The notes under the pieces were generated by a model. It searched no databases. It saw only the letters and a program-made list of their open reading frames with translations, and was not told the DNA's origin. Both the position numbers and the translations under genes were made by a program. Source: Candidatus Omnitrophota bacterium (GTDB lineage: Bacteria > Omnitrophota > Koll11 > Zapsychrales > Zapsychraceae). From it: DNA of 32,393 nucleotides. Positions 6,651 through 14,744 of the stretch are shown here, piece by piece. Positions within the stretch are counted from its first letter, which is position 1. Each line of letters begins with the position of its first letter. The DNA lies in assembly GCA_023140095.1 (NCBI GenBank), contig JAGLMJ010000002.1:1-32393 (forward strand), in the 5' to 3' direction.

Positions 6651-7727
6651 ATGAAAAGAACGAAAAAAGCACTTTTAATTATCGGAGACAAAAGAACCAA
6701 AGGCCGCACGCTCGACCCGTCCTTTAACGCGTTTGTCAGGAAGATCGAGGATTCAAAGGAGAGGGGACTAGAAGCGCATGTCGTTAATTATAAGGATGTG
6801 TTTAACGGCTGTCTTCCCGAAATTTCCAGCCCTATTTTAAACGTGCTTTTATTCTTTCCTTATAAATATTGGGATAAGAATATTGAAGTCTACAATGATG
6901 ACCCCAAGGTGTACGGGGATAAAACATTTGGCCGGAAGTTTAGTAAATATTTTGAAAAAGTAGAGAAAGCTATTGAGAAAAAATATAGTGATAAAAAGAT
7001 CGAATATGTCAATCCTCCGAATGTATCGATCCTGGACAGGGACAAGGAAGAGACAAAGAATTTCTTCCGGCATCACAAAATTCCAACGCCCAAAAGTTTC
7101 ACTGTTAAGACTTTGAAAGATGTCCATAAGATCATCGACCGGGGCATGTCTTTATACATTAAGCCAAGATTCGGCGCGATGGGCAAAGGTATTACCTATC
7201 TGAGCAATGATCTTATGTTCACGAATTTTTTATTCAAAAAAGGAGAAATCGTCAGTCATTCCTATGATTATCATTGGCGGTTCCATGAGATCAAGGATAG
7301 TGATAAAGATAATTTCTTAAAGATCCTTTTGTCCCGGGGATTTATCTTTGAAGAAGCGATCGATCCGCCCATACACAAGGGAAGAAGGTCTGATTTTCGC
7401 GTGTATTGTATTTACGGCGAAGTCGTTTATTATTACGTAAGGTCCACGCCTGCCATTACCGTTGTGACGAATTGGTCGCAGGGAGGGAAGATCGAAAAGA
7501 AAAAGAAATTTTCCAAATACATATCTGCTTCCAGATTAAGCAGGGTCAAATCGCTCGCCCGGAAGGCTGCCCGTGAACTCAAATTAAATTATGCGGGTAT
7601 CGATATTATTTTCTCCAAAGATTACAAGAACATCTATGCTCTAGAAGCCCATTCTTTTCCCGGATATGAGATGGGGTTTGATCTTATGGGGCATTTGGCT
7701 AAAAAGATAACCAGTCCTTCCCATTAA
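6651..7727 (+). CDS. RimK-like ATP-grasp ligase
   Basis: This is an ATP-dependent carboxylate-amine ligase of the ATP-grasp fold. The first strand is KKALLIIGDKRTKGR. The ATP-binding glycine-rich loop is YIKPRFGAMGKGITYLS, followed by RSDFRVYCIYGEVV and the metal-site segment NYAGIDIIF...ALEAHSFPGYE. Here the usual Asn after the last Glu (E-x-N) is His. ATG 6651 is preferred because the conserved fold begins right after it and it leaves a 7-base gap to the previous gene; an upstream ATG at 6615 in the same frame would overlap that gene by 29 bases. Neither start has a good ribosome-binding site. It probably joins two amino-acid-like pieces in a pathway with its upstream neighbour. Confidence 0.75.
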   Translation: MKRTKKALLIIGDKRTKGRTLDPSFNAFVRKIEDSKERGLEAHVVNYKDVFNGCLPEISSPILNVLLFFPYKYWDKNIEVYNDDPKVYGDKTFGRKFSKYFEKVEKAIEKKYSDKKIEYVNPPNVSILDRDKEETKNFFRHHKIPTPKSFTVKTLKDVHKIIDRGMSLYIKPRFGAMGKGITYLSNDLMFTNFLFKKGEIVSHSYDYHWRFHEIKDSDKDNFLKILLSRGFIFEEAIDPPIHKGRRSDFRVYCIYGEVVYYYVRSTPAITVVTNWSQGGKIEKKKKFSKYISASRLSRVKSLARKAARELKLNYAGIDIIFSKDYKNIYALEAHSFPGYEMGFDLMGHLAKKITSPSH

Positions 7728-7739
7728 CCGGCCGGTTAA
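7724..7739. promoter_or_regulatory. 16-bp perfect palindrome after the ATP-grasp gene
   Basis: TTAACCGGCCGGTTAA is fully self-complementary and contains the ATP-grasp stop codon. It has no loop and no T-run, so it looks more like a dimeric protein-binding site than a terminator. Confidence 0.4.
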
Positions 7740-7822
7740 AATCAATGAATTTGAGTCTAACTTTACGTGAAGTTGGGGTTACGGGTGAATTCGAATTTTA
7801 AGGTTAATTCTGTAAAGATACT

Positions 7823-9022
7823 ATGATGATCACATTTGAGCAAGCACTGAAACATATTTTAGACAATACAAAAGAATTAAGCGTGGAAAGAGTATTTGTC
7901 GAAGATGCTGTAGGTAGAACATTAATGGAAGATATTTATTCGAGGATCGAGATGCCGCCTTTTAATAAATCGGTTATGGATGGGTATGCGCTAAAGGCCC
8001 GGGACATTAAGAACGCGCCGGTGATATTGGAAAACATCGGATGCATACAGGCGGGGCAGATGTTCAAAAAGGAAATAAAACGGGGTGAGTGTGTCAAGAT
8101 CATGACAGGGGCTGCTTTGCCGGAGGGGGCAGATACTGTTGTTAAGGTGGAAGATACCCGGCAAGCGGCAAAATGTGTCGAAATAATGAAATCTGCGAGA
8201 AGTGGGGAGAGTGTTTATGATCGAGGAGAAAATATCAAAAGAGGGCAAAGATTGATAAAAAAAGGGACGGTTATTTCCACTTCAGACATTTCGATTTTAG
8301 CAATGACCGGCAGGCAACATGTCAAGGTTATCCGAAAGCCCAACGTTGCTGTCTTAAATACCGGCGGGGAGATCGTTCCTACGGGGCGCCGGTTAAAAAA
8401 GAGGCAGATCTATAATAGCAATGGGCCGCAATTTTTAGCGCTTCTCAAATCCGATAGAATAAACCCAATATTTCTTGGAATTGCTAAAGATGAACCGAAT
8501 GAACTGAAAAAAGCGATTCAAAAAGGCCTTAAGAGCGATGTGCTTTTGATCTCAGGCGGGGTTTCTATGGGGGATTATGACCTTGTACCGGATACTTTAA
8601 AAAGCCTGGGGGTCAAAACAATTTTTTATAAAGTAAAAACAAAACCGGGTAAACCTCTATTGTTTGGAAAGAAAACAAATACGGTTATTTTTGGCGTTCC
8701 CGGCAATCCGGTTTCAAGCTTTGTAACCTATTATATTTATATTCGACCCGCTTTGTATAAACTGCAGGGGTATAAGTACTGCGCGCCTCGACTTGAAGAA
8801 GGGACCCTCGAAGGATCCTTCCGGCAAGAAACGGGGCGAAGGCATTTCGTGCCTGTAAAGGTATTCAAAAAAGGATCGCAATATTATCTTACTCTTGTTA
8901 AGACGTATGGTTCGGCGGATATTCTGGCATTGTCAAAAGCAGATGGATTTATGGTTGTCGATGAGAATGCGCGTACCGTTAAAGCAGGATCAAAAATACA
9001 ATTTTTAACATGGAAGTCATAA
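7823..9022 (+). CDS. moeA: Molybdopterin molybdenumtransferase MoeA
   Basis: MoeA inserts molybdate into adenylylated molybdopterin, the last step of molybdenum-cofactor synthesis, in the cytoplasm. The protein is 399 residues, normal for the family. Motifs in order are MPPFNKSVMDGYA (active-site start of domain I), KIMTGAALPEGADTVVKVED, the domain III signature IYNSNGPQ, the MogA-like core SGGVSMGDYDLVPD, and GVPGNPVSSF. The C-terminal beta-barrel (domain IV) is present. It is the first gene of a moeA-moaC-mogA cluster, and the stop codon is one base before a short moaA-like fragment. Confidence 0.95.
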   Translation: MMITFEQALKHILDNTKELSVERVFVEDAVGRTLMEDIYSRIEMPPFNKSVMDGYALKARDIKNAPVILENIGCIQAGQMFKKEIKRGECVKIMTGAALPEGADTVVKVEDTRQAAKCVEIMKSARSGESVYDRGENIKRGQRLIKKGTVISTSDISILAMTGRQHVKVIRKPNVAVLNTGGEIVPTGRRLKKRQIYNSNGPQFLALLKSDRINPIFLGIAKDEPNELKKAIQKGLKSDVLLISGGVSMGDYDLVPDTLKSLGVKTIFYKVKTKPGKPLLFGKKTNTVIFGVPGNPVSSFVTYYIYIRPALYKLQGYKYCAPRLEEGTLEGSFRQETGRRHFVPVKVFKKGSQYYLTLVKTYGSADILALSKADGFMVVDENARTVKAGSKIQFLTWKS

Positions 9023-9023
9023 A

Positions 9024-9098
9024 ATGACCGATTGTTTGAGGCTTCCTGCAACAGATAAATGCAATATTGGAGGGTGGTGTTTGTGGCAAAGAAAATAG
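9024..9098 (+). pseudogene. Probable moaA 5' remnant between moeA and moaC
   Basis: One base after the moeA stop, an ATG at 9024 opens a 24-codon frame: MTDCLRLPATDKCNIGG, then WCLWQRK and stop. LRL..TDKCN matches the start of MoaA (LR-x-S-x-TD-x-CN-x-x-C), the radical-SAM GTP cyclase that precedes MoaC in many operons. The remainder of MoaA (~300 residues) is missing and the frame runs into moaC's ribosome-binding site. This looks like an internal deletion that left the first 14-15 codons. A chance leader peptide cannot be excluded. Confidence 0.45.
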
Positions 9099-9535
9099 GC
9101 ATGATCGATGTCGGAGCCAAAGAAAAGACAAAGCGCGAGGCTCTCGCAAAAGTTTCTGTTCTATTGCCCGGGGAGATCATTGACAGGATAAAGAGAGATG
9201 ATATGCCCAAAGGGAATGTTTTGGAGGCCGCTCGCATTGCCGGCATTATGGCGGCCAAAAGAACGGATGAATTAATACCGCTTTGTCACAATATTGAAAT
9301 AGAGTGCGTTGACGTTGAATTCCGATTGGAAGAAAACAAGATACAGGTACAGTCTAGGGTGAAAAGCACGGCGAAAACAGGCGTTGAAATGGAAGCTTTG
9401 TTGGCCTGTTCCGTGGCCGCTCTCACTGTATATGATATGAGTAAAATGTTTACTCAAGAGATAGAGATTACCGGCCTTTGTCTGATTGAAAAACAAGGGG
9501 GAAAAAGTGGTATTTACCGAAGGAAATCTTCATAG
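9083..9535 (+). CDS. moaC: Cyclic pyranopterin monophosphate synthase MoaC
   Basis: MoaC converts the MoaA product into cyclic pyranopterin monophosphate. It carries GMIDVGAKEKTKREALA, the active-site segment LIPLCHNIEI, VEMEALLACSVAALTVYDMSKM, and the C-terminal GGKSG. The GTG at 9083 (VAKKIG...) is preferred: GGAGGGTGG stands 5-9 bases before it, while the upstream ATG at 9059 has no ribosome-binding site and would add MQYWRVVF, which the family lacks. Length is then 150 residues, close to the usual ~160. It overlaps the 3' end of the moaA-like fragment and the start of mogA, as in a compact operon. Confidence 0.93.
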   Translation: MAKKIGMIDVGAKEKTKREALAKVSVLLPGEIIDRIKRDDMPKGNVLEAARIAGIMAAKRTDELIPLCHNIEIECVDVEFRLEENKIQVQSRVKSTAKTGVEMEALLACSVAALTVYDMSKMFTQEIEITGLCLIEKQGGKSGIYRRKSS

Positions 9536-10073
9536 AGTGAATAGTGATCGGGATTCCGAGCAGGGTAAAAAGTTTAAATGCGCTGTCTTGACATTGAGCG
9601 ATCGATGTTCGAGAAAAGAGTATGAGGATGAAAGCGGAAAGATCATAGCAGAGTTTATTAAGGGCATTGGAGGGGAAGTCGTTGAGTATGACGTTATTCC
9701 GGACGAAATAGATATGGTAAAAGAGAAGCTCATTCATTTTTGCGATCATTTGCGGGTAGATGTTGTATTGACGACGGGGGGCACTGGTCTAGGCCCAAGA
9801 GATATTACCCCTGAAGCGACGAAAGAGGTATCACAGAAAATAATCCCGGGAATATCCGAATTGATAAGGATAGAAGGGTTGAAAAAGACAAGAAACTCAA
9901 TGCTTTCAAGAGGAATAAGCGCCGTAAGGGGTAATTCTATTATTATCAATCTGCCCGGCAGTCCCAAGGGAGCCAGGGAGTCTTTGCAGGCCATTCTGGA
10001 TATTGTCCCGCATGCTTTGCGTATGTTAAAAGGAGAAGGGCATTCCGACATTCATTGCGACCCGTTAATTTAA
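9507..10073 (+). CDS. mogA: Molybdopterin adenylyltransferase MogA/MoaB-like
   Basis: This protein adenylylates molybdopterin before MoeA inserts the metal. Its motifs are the first strand KFKCAVLTLSDRCSRKEYED, TTGGTGLGPRDITPEAT (nucleotide/pterin site), and NLPGSPKGARESL. The GTG at 9507 is favoured over the TTG at 9486 because GGGGG lies 5-6 bases upstream. It gives 188 residues with a ~25-residue extension (VFTEGNLHRVN...) before the MogA fold. It overlaps moaC by 29 bases. MogA and MoaB are homologous, so the symbol is a best choice between them. Confidence 0.88.
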   Translation: MVFTEGNLHRVNSDRDSEQGKKFKCAVLTLSDRCSRKEYEDESGKIIAEFIKGIGGEVVEYDVIPDEIDMVKEKLIHFCDHLRVDVVLTTGGTGLGPRDITPEATKEVSQKIIPGISELIRIEGLKKTRNSMLSRGISAVRGNSIIINLPGSPKGARESLQAILDIVPHALRMLKGEGHSDIHCDPLI

Positions 10074-10096
10074 CGGTATACTTCTAAAGAGGCAGT

Positions 10097-10207
10097 ATGA
10101 AAAAAATATTTTGTTTATCCGTATCAATCTTATGCAAATTGATCCCGCAGGAATTAAGGGAGCATTTTGCGATTGAGGCGCCCATTAGAAAAGGAAGAAT
10201 TTATTAG
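10097..10207 (+). CDS. Small hypothetical ORF after mogA
   Basis: A 36-codon frame with ATG 10097 sits 5-6 bases after AGAGG. It reads MKKIFCLSVSILCKLIPQEL, then REHFAIEAPIRKGRIY. I do not recognise it. It is short and may be the start of a lost gene in the same operon, a genuine small protein, or chance. It ends before the terminator at 10252. Confidence 0.25.
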   Translation: MKKIFCLSVSILCKLIPQELREHFAIEAPIRKGRIY

Positions 10208-10251
10208 GAGATTTGATGGGATTTCTGGTAGAATACCCAGAACGAAGAAGA

Positions 10252-10297
10252 GGGGGAATGAAAAAGTGAAAAAGAATCTCATTTCCCCGGGTTTTTT
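10252..10297 (+). terminator. Terminator of the molybdenum-cofactor operon
   Basis: GGGGGAATGA (10252-10261) pairs with TCATTTCCCC (10279-10288), ten pairs with one G-U, followed after GGG by a run of six T. The stretch 10074-10385 holds only this terminator and the 36-codon ORF. Confidence 0.65.
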
Positions 10298-10385
10298 CGA
10301 TGATAGCCGTTAACAGGATCTATAAAACTTTGCAGCGGTGAATAATAAATATAAGATATAAAAATTTAAAAAAGGAGTCGAGAAA

Positions 10386-10805
10386 ATGAAAAAAATGACA
10401 CTAACGATCATAGCTCTATTTGTTTTTTGCGGATTGGTTTATGCCGAAAAACCGCCGGAAAATGGCGACTATAAGGAATATTATGAAACTGGAGAGTTGA
10501 AAGAAGAAGCGACTTACAAGAATGGTAAGATTGAGGGTATTAGAAAAAAATATCAGAGAAGTGGAGAGTTGCTGTTAGAAGCCTCGTACAAGAGAGGCAA
10601 GGTAGAAGGTTTTATTAAAACATACACTAAAAAAGGAAAACTGAAGACTAAAACGGCTTACGTGGATGGCAAGAAGAACGGGGAAAGTAAGGGTTATTAC
10701 GAAAACGGGAAGGTTCGATATATCGATATTTATAAGAATAAAAAGAAAATAAAACGAACTCTCTTTAACGAGAGGGGTAAGGTTGAGAAGGAAGTGGATT
10801 TTTAA
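10386..10805 (+). CDS. Secreted MORN-repeat (YwqK-type) protein
   Basis: This 139-residue protein has a signal peptide (MKKMTLTIIALFVFCGLVYA) followed by about four MORN_2-type repeats: GDYKEYYETGELKEEATYKN, GIRKKYQRSGELLLEASYKR, GFIKTYTKKGKLKTKTAYVD and GESKGYYENGKVRYIDIYKN. The repeats form a beta-hairpin stack; their function outside a few eukaryotic proteins is largely unknown. Some automated pipelines label YwqK-like proteins as antitoxins, but nothing here supports that role. The ribosome-binding site AAAGGAG is clear. It has its own terminator and is probably monocistronic. Confidence 0.85.
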   Translation: MKKMTLTIIALFVFCGLVYAEKPPENGDYKEYYETGELKEEATYKNGKIEGIRKKYQRSGELLLEASYKRGKVEGFIKTYTKKGKLKTKTAYVDGKKNGESKGYYENGKVRYIDIYKNKKKIKRTLFNERGKVEKEVDF

Positions 10806-10864
10806 GGGATCAAAGAAGCAGGTGTAAGAAGTAGGATTGTTTAGGATTGAATTGTGTTTGACAG

Positions 10865-10898
10865 CAGGGGCAAGTGCGAGGCATTTGGCCCTGTTTTT
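10865..10898 (+). terminator. Strong hairpin terminator after the MORN gene
   Basis: CAGGGGCAAGTGC (10865-10877) and GCATTTGGCCCTG (10881-10893) form a 13-pair stem with one mismatch and one G-U, a GAG loop, then TTTTT. Confidence 0.8.
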
Positions 10899-11017
10899 GA
10901 TTCCAATGAGTGAAAAATATCACTAATAGTGGAAGATGTGAAAAGCTCGTAATCTATTGCATCTAATATACTAAGGAATATATCTAAACAATATGGAAAG
11001 TTTCTTAAAGAAATCTC

Positions 11018-11045
11018 TTGACATTGGGGTTAGATGTGGTATCAT
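11018..11045 (+). promoter_or_regulatory. Sigma-70-type promoter of rex-serC-serA
   Basis: A consensus TTGACA (11018-11023) and TATCAT (11040-11045) are 16 bases apart, 39 bases before the rex ATG. The Rex box overlaps the position just after the -10 element. Confidence 0.7.
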
Positions 11046-11063
11046 TTGTGAATAAATTCACTG
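11046..11063. promoter_or_regulatory. Rex operator (ROP site)
   Basis: TTGTGAATAAATTCACTG contains the perfect dyad GTGAAT-AA-ATTCAC (11048-11061) and is close to the known Rex consensus TTGTGAA-N4-TTCACAA. It lies at the expected transcription start of the rex operon, so bound Rex would block initiation. This implies autoregulation by the NADH/NAD+ ratio. Confidence 0.75.
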
Positions 11064-11083
11064 AATATTGACCCGGGGGTTTT

Positions 11084-11707
11084 ATGGATTTGTCGAATAA
11101 CACAATAGAAAGAATATGCAAGATCTTTGGGCATCTTGATGCTTTAGAAAAAAAGGACATTGATTTTGTTTCTTCCAAAGATCTGGCCAAGGTGATCGGA
11201 ACAACAGAGTATACGGTCCGTAAAGACATCAGCCTTTTAGGAGGGCCGGGGTACACGCGAAAGGGATATGAGGTTAGAACGTTTAAAAAAGAATTAGGGC
11301 AAAAATTTCTTCTAACTCAAAAACGGAACGCGTGCATTGTCGGCCTAGGACGGTTAGGAACAGCGTTACTGGATTATGAAAATTTTCAGGAAGACGGATT
11401 TGAGATCGTCGCCGGTTTTGATTGCAATGTGAATAAGATCGAAAGGATTCGCACGAATATTGATGTCTTTCCGGTCAGCCTCTTGGAGGAGATCGTCCGG
11501 GCGCGGTTCATCGAGTTGGGGATTATTGCCGTTCCGGCAGAATCCGCCCAAGAGGTTGTTGATCAATTGACGAAGGCCGGGGTTAAGGGTGTTTTGAATT
11601 TCTCGCCGGTCAAGGTCAATGTTCCGCCGCATATCGTTCATCTGGATATGGATTTTACGAATGCGCTTCGATTCATCGCGGCGCGGTTTATCATGCAGAA
11701 GAAATAA
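11084..11707 (+). CDS. rex: Redox-sensing transcriptional repressor Rex
   Basis: Rex is a homodimeric repressor released from DNA by NADH. The 207-residue protein has an N-terminal winged helix (SSKDLAKVIGTTEYTVRKDISLLGGPGYTRKGYEV) and a Rossmann domain beginning NACIVGLGRLGTALLDY. It then has the family's 'ELGIIAVPAESAQEVVDQL' and 'GVKGVLNFSPVKVNVP' segments and a domain-swapped C-terminal helix (FTNALRFIAARFIM). The length is typical. The Rex box in front of the gene supports both the identity and autoregulation. It is 25 bases upstream of serC with no terminator between, so rex probably also controls serine synthesis. Confidence 0.95.
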   Translation: MDLSNNTIERICKIFGHLDALEKKDIDFVSSKDLAKVIGTTEYTVRKDISLLGGPGYTRKGYEVRTFKKELGQKFLLTQKRNACIVGLGRLGTALLDYENFQEDGFEIVAGFDCNVNKIERIRTNIDVFPVSLLEEIVRARFIELGIIAVPAESAQEVVDQLTKAGVKGVLNFSPVKVNVPPHIVHLDMDFTNALRFIAARFIMQKK

Positions 11708-11732
11708 AAATTAAAACAGAAGAAGGGAGTCG

Positions 11733-12821
11733 ATGATGGCAGATATCTATAATTTTAGCGCGGGACCAGCGGTTTTACCGAAGGCCGTCTTAAAAAAAGC
11801 GGCCGATGAAATGCTCGATTATAAAGGAAGCGGCATGTCGGTGATGGAGCTTTCTCACCGGGGCAAGGAGTTCACGCAGATCATTGAATCGGCGGAGGCG
11901 ACATTAAGAGAGATCATGGATATACCGGAGAATTACAAGGTCCTGTTTCTCCAAGGCGGAGCGTCGTTACAGTTTTCCATGATCCCCTTGAATTTAATGA
12001 CGGTGAATAAAAAAGCGGATTATGTGCATACGGGCCAATGGTCGAAAAAGGCGATCGCGGAAGCCAGAAAATGCGGAGAGGTTAATATTGTCGCGAGTTC
12101 CGAGGAAAACAATTTCACGAATATCCCGAAGTTGGACCCGTCGACATTTTCCAAAGACGCGGATTATTTCTATATTGTCACGAACAACACGATCTACGGA
12201 ACGGAATACAAAGATATTCCGCAGACGGGAGATATTCCGATCATCGCGGATATGTCGTCGAATATCTTATCCGCGCCGGTCGATGTATCTAAGTTCGGCA
12301 TGATCTTTGCGGGCGCCCAGAAGAATATCGGGCCTGCCGGCGTCACGCTTGTGATCATTCGGGAGGATTTAGTCGGGAAAGCGGGCGACTCTGTTCCGGC
12401 ACTGCTGAATTATAAAACGCAGGTCGACGGCAAGTCCCTTTACAATACGCCGCCATGCTACTCTATTTATATTGCCGGTTTGGTTTTTGAATGGATCAAA
12501 GAACAAGGGGGCCTCGCGGCGATCGGAAAACATAATCAGGAAAAGGCGAAGGTTTTGTATGATTATATAGACCAGTCGGGCCTTTTCAGTAGCCCGGTTG
12601 GAAAGGAAAGCAGGTCTTTGATGAATGTTCCTTTTGTGACGGGAGATAAGGACCTCGATGCCAAGTTTATTGAAGGGGCATCCAAGCTCGGATTAAAAAC
12701 GCTTAAAGGGCACCGGTCAGTGGGCGGAATGCGGGCCAGCATTTATAATGCCATGCCGAAAGAAGGCATTAAGACCCTTGTTGAGTTCATGGAAGAATTT
12801 GAAAAGGATAACAAAAAATAA
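11733..12821 (+). CDS. serC: Phosphoserine aminotransferase SerC
   Basis: SerC transfers an amino group from glutamate to 3-phosphohydroxypyruvate, giving phosphoserine. The 362-residue PLP enzyme opens with [19 protein letters not shown]. It has the phosphate-site segment [17 protein letters not shown], the Schiff-base lysine in [16 protein letters not shown], and the C-terminal [17 protein letters not shown] signature. The ribosome-binding site AAGGGAG precedes ATG-ATG at 11733/11736. It lies 11 bases upstream of serA, its metabolic predecessor. Confidence 0.95.
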   Translation: MMADIYNFSAGPAVLPKAVLKKAADEMLDYKGSGMSVMELSHRGKEFTQIIESAEATLREIMDIPENYKVLFLQGGASLQFSMIPLNLMTVNKKADYVHTGQWSKKAIAEARKCGEVNIVASSEENNFTNIPKLDPSTFSKDADYFYIVTNNTIYGTEYKDIPQTGDIPIIADMSSNILSAPVDVSKFGMIFAGAQKNIGPAGVTLVIIREDLVGKAGDSVPALLNYKTQVDGKSLYNTPPCYSIYIAGLVFEWIKEQGGLAAIGKHNQEKAKVLYDYIDQSGLFSSPVGKESRSLMNVPFVTGDKDLDAKFIEGASKLGLKTLKGHRSVGGMRASIYNAMPKEGIKTLVEFMEEFEKDNKK

Positions 12822-12832
12822 AGGAGATTAAA

Positions 12833-14008
12833 ATGCATAAAATTATGAAACTGAATAAGATTGCGACAGAGGGCCTGGAGCTCTTTCCGTTAGACCAATA
12901 TGAGATTGGGACCGAAATGACGAACCCGAATGCGGTGGTCCTTCGAAGCTTTAAGATGCATGATATGGAATTGCCGGATTCTCTTTTGGCCGTCGGCCGT
13001 GCTGGCGCGGGGGTCAATAATATTCCTATCGAGAAATGCTCGGAGAAGGGCATTGTTGTTTTTAACACGCCCGGCGCGAATGCGAATGCCGTCAAGGAGT
13101 TGGTCCTTGCCGGATTGTTCCTCTCGTCGCGCGATGTTGCGGCCGGGGTCAGTTACGCGAGCTCGTTAAAAGGAAAAGGGGCGGATGTTCCTGCTTTGGT
13201 CGAGGAGAATAAAAAGAAGTTTGCAGGACAGGAGATCGCGGGCAAAACGCTGGGTGTGATCGGGCTCGGCAAGATCGGCGTGATGGTCGCTAATAGCGCG
13301 ATCAATCTGGGCATGAATGTTATCGGGTATGATCCGTTTATTTCGGTGGAGTCTGCCTGGGGGTTATCCCGGGAAGTTCAACGTGCGGAAGGCTTTGATA
13401 GCCTGGTCGCTAACGCGGATTATATTTCGCTGCATACGCCGCTGACGGATGCGACCCGCGGCATTATTAATGCCGAGAAGTTCGGCCAAATGAAAAAAGG
13501 CGTGCGCATCCTGAATTTTTCTCGAGGAGGCATTGTCAATAACGAAGATCTCGGCAAAGCGATCAAGGATGGCATTGTTGAGCGTTATGTCACTGATTTC
13601 CCGGATGATGAACTTCTTAACATGGAAAAAGTTATTGCCGTGCCTCATTTGGGGGCGTCGACAAAAGAGGCCGAAACCAATTGCGCGACGATGGTCGTTA
13701 AACAGATCCGTGATTTTATCGAGACCGGAAAGATCAAGAATTCTGTTAATTACCCAGACTGCAAGCTTGAAAAAGGCTCTGATTTCCGTTTGGTGATCAT
13801 GAATCAGAATGTCCCTAATATGGTCGGTCAGATCTCTGCGGTTTTAGCACAAGAGGACATTAATATCGCGGAGATGTTAAATAAAAGTAAAGGGGACTAT
13901 GCCTGCAGCATTATTGATGTTGCTGATCAACCATCGCAGAAAGCGATCAAGGCGATCTACAACATTAACGGTGTTGTAAAGGTCAGGCTTCTGTGTTTGG
14001 AAAAATAA
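12833..14008 (+). CDS. serA: D-3-phosphoglycerate dehydrogenase SerA
   Basis: SerA oxidises 3-phosphoglycerate with NAD+, the first step of serine synthesis. It carries GRAGAGVNNIPIEKCSEKGI, the NAD fold TLGVIGLGKIGVMVANSAIN, ILNFSRGGIVN (catalytic Arg region) and VPHLGASTKEAETNCA (catalytic His). A C-terminal ACT domain begins near DFRLVIMNQNVPNMVGQISA and probably gives serine feedback. At 391 residues it is the short form lacking the extra ASB domain. AAGGAG stands just upstream of the ATG. Being NAD+-dependent, it is a logical target for Rex. Confidence 0.95.
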   Translation: MHKIMKLNKIATEGLELFPLDQYEIGTEMTNPNAVVLRSFKMHDMELPDSLLAVGRAGAGVNNIPIEKCSEKGIVVFNTPGANANAVKELVLAGLFLSSRDVAAGVSYASSLKGKGADVPALVEENKKKFAGQEIAGKTLGVIGLGKIGVMVANSAINLGMNVIGYDPFISVESAWGLSREVQRAEGFDSLVANADYISLHTPLTDATRGIINAEKFGQMKKGVRILNFSRGGIVNNEDLGKAIKDGIVERYVTDFPDDELLNMEKVIAVPHLGASTKEAETNCATMVVKQIRDFIETGKIKNSVNYPDCKLEKGSDFRLVIMNQNVPNMVGQISAVLAQEDINIAEMLNKSKGDYACSIIDVADQPSQKAIKAIYNINGVVKVRLLCLEK

Positions 14009-14052
14009 GAAGAATCCGGAAGGCGTGTAACATAACTACAATAATTATTCCT

Positions 14053-14086
14053 CCCTCCGCAACATAATTAGTTGCGGAGGGTTTTC
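14053..14086 (+). terminator. Terminator of rex-serC-serA
   Basis: CCCTCCGCAAC (14053-14063) and GTTGCGGAGGG (14071-14081) make an 11-bp perfect stem with a 7-base loop, followed by TTTTCTTTT. Confidence 0.9.
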
Positions 14087-14161
14087 TTTTAGGATAAAAT
14101 ACAAACAAAATAGGACATTGCGCATGTCCCAAACTTCCCAATTTCAATATTGGAGGATAAA

Positions 14162-14524
14162 ATGAAAGTATTGATTGTTGATGACGAGGAAACAAATATC
14201 GCATTGATCAGAGCGGCTCTAAAGGATATTGACCATGAATTGATTGTGGCACATGACGGGGAGCAGGGGATCGCTCTTGCTAAAGCGGAAATGCCTGATG
14301 TTATTATTCTTGATGTCATGATGCCGAAATTTGACGGTTTTAAAGTTTGCGGGATGCTGAAATCCGATAAACGGTTTGCCCGGATCTCCGTAATCATTCT
14401 CAGTTCAAGAGCCGGCGACGATGACGTCCAGATCGCCCGGGAAGTTGGAGCGGACATCTACATGGTCAAGCCGTTCGATCAGGATGAATTGAACCGGAAC
14501 GTAAAACAACTTCTCAATACATAA
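14162..14524 (+). CDS. Stand-alone response-regulator receiver protein
   Basis: This is a 120-residue single CheY-like receiver domain: acidic pair in VDDEETN, phosphoacceptor Asp in VIILDVMMPKFDG, conserved Ser in IILSSRAG, and conserved Lys in YMVKPFD. There is no output domain, so it acts by protein contact. GGAGG (14152-14156) sets the start at ATG 14162. No histidine kinase is nearby, and it stands alone between a terminator and a 220-base gap. Confidence 0.93.
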   Translation: MKVLIVDDEETNIALIRAALKDIDHELIVAHDGEQGIALAKAEMPDVIILDVMMPKFDGFKVCGMLKSDKRFARISVIILSSRAGDDDVQIAREVGADIYMVKPFDQDELNRNVKQLLNT

Positions 14525-14744
14525 GCGCACCAGGGCTGGAACCCTAAAAAAGAAGAGGACCGTTTGGATCGTAGTGATGGCCTGGATGGTTTACGAAATC
14601 TCTGTCTAGTTTTTGCAATAAGTTCTGTTCGGGCATATCTTTATCGACTATAATGTTAAAAAGATTTAAATGAGGTCGCTCGATATTAAGACAACGGTCT
14701 TCGGTGTTGTGCTTATCATTTCCGATTAAAACGGAGTCACGCTT

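Noticed and set aside
10386..10805. Antitoxin label for the MORN-repeat protein
   Set aside because: The protein has a signal peptide and no toxin gene beside it; the YwqK 'antitoxin' name is a pipeline label and not evidence.
14525..14744. Small RNA or riboswitch before the sulfation cluster
   Set aside because: Only short weak pairings and an isolated TATAAT are visible; nothing matches a known riboswitch core.
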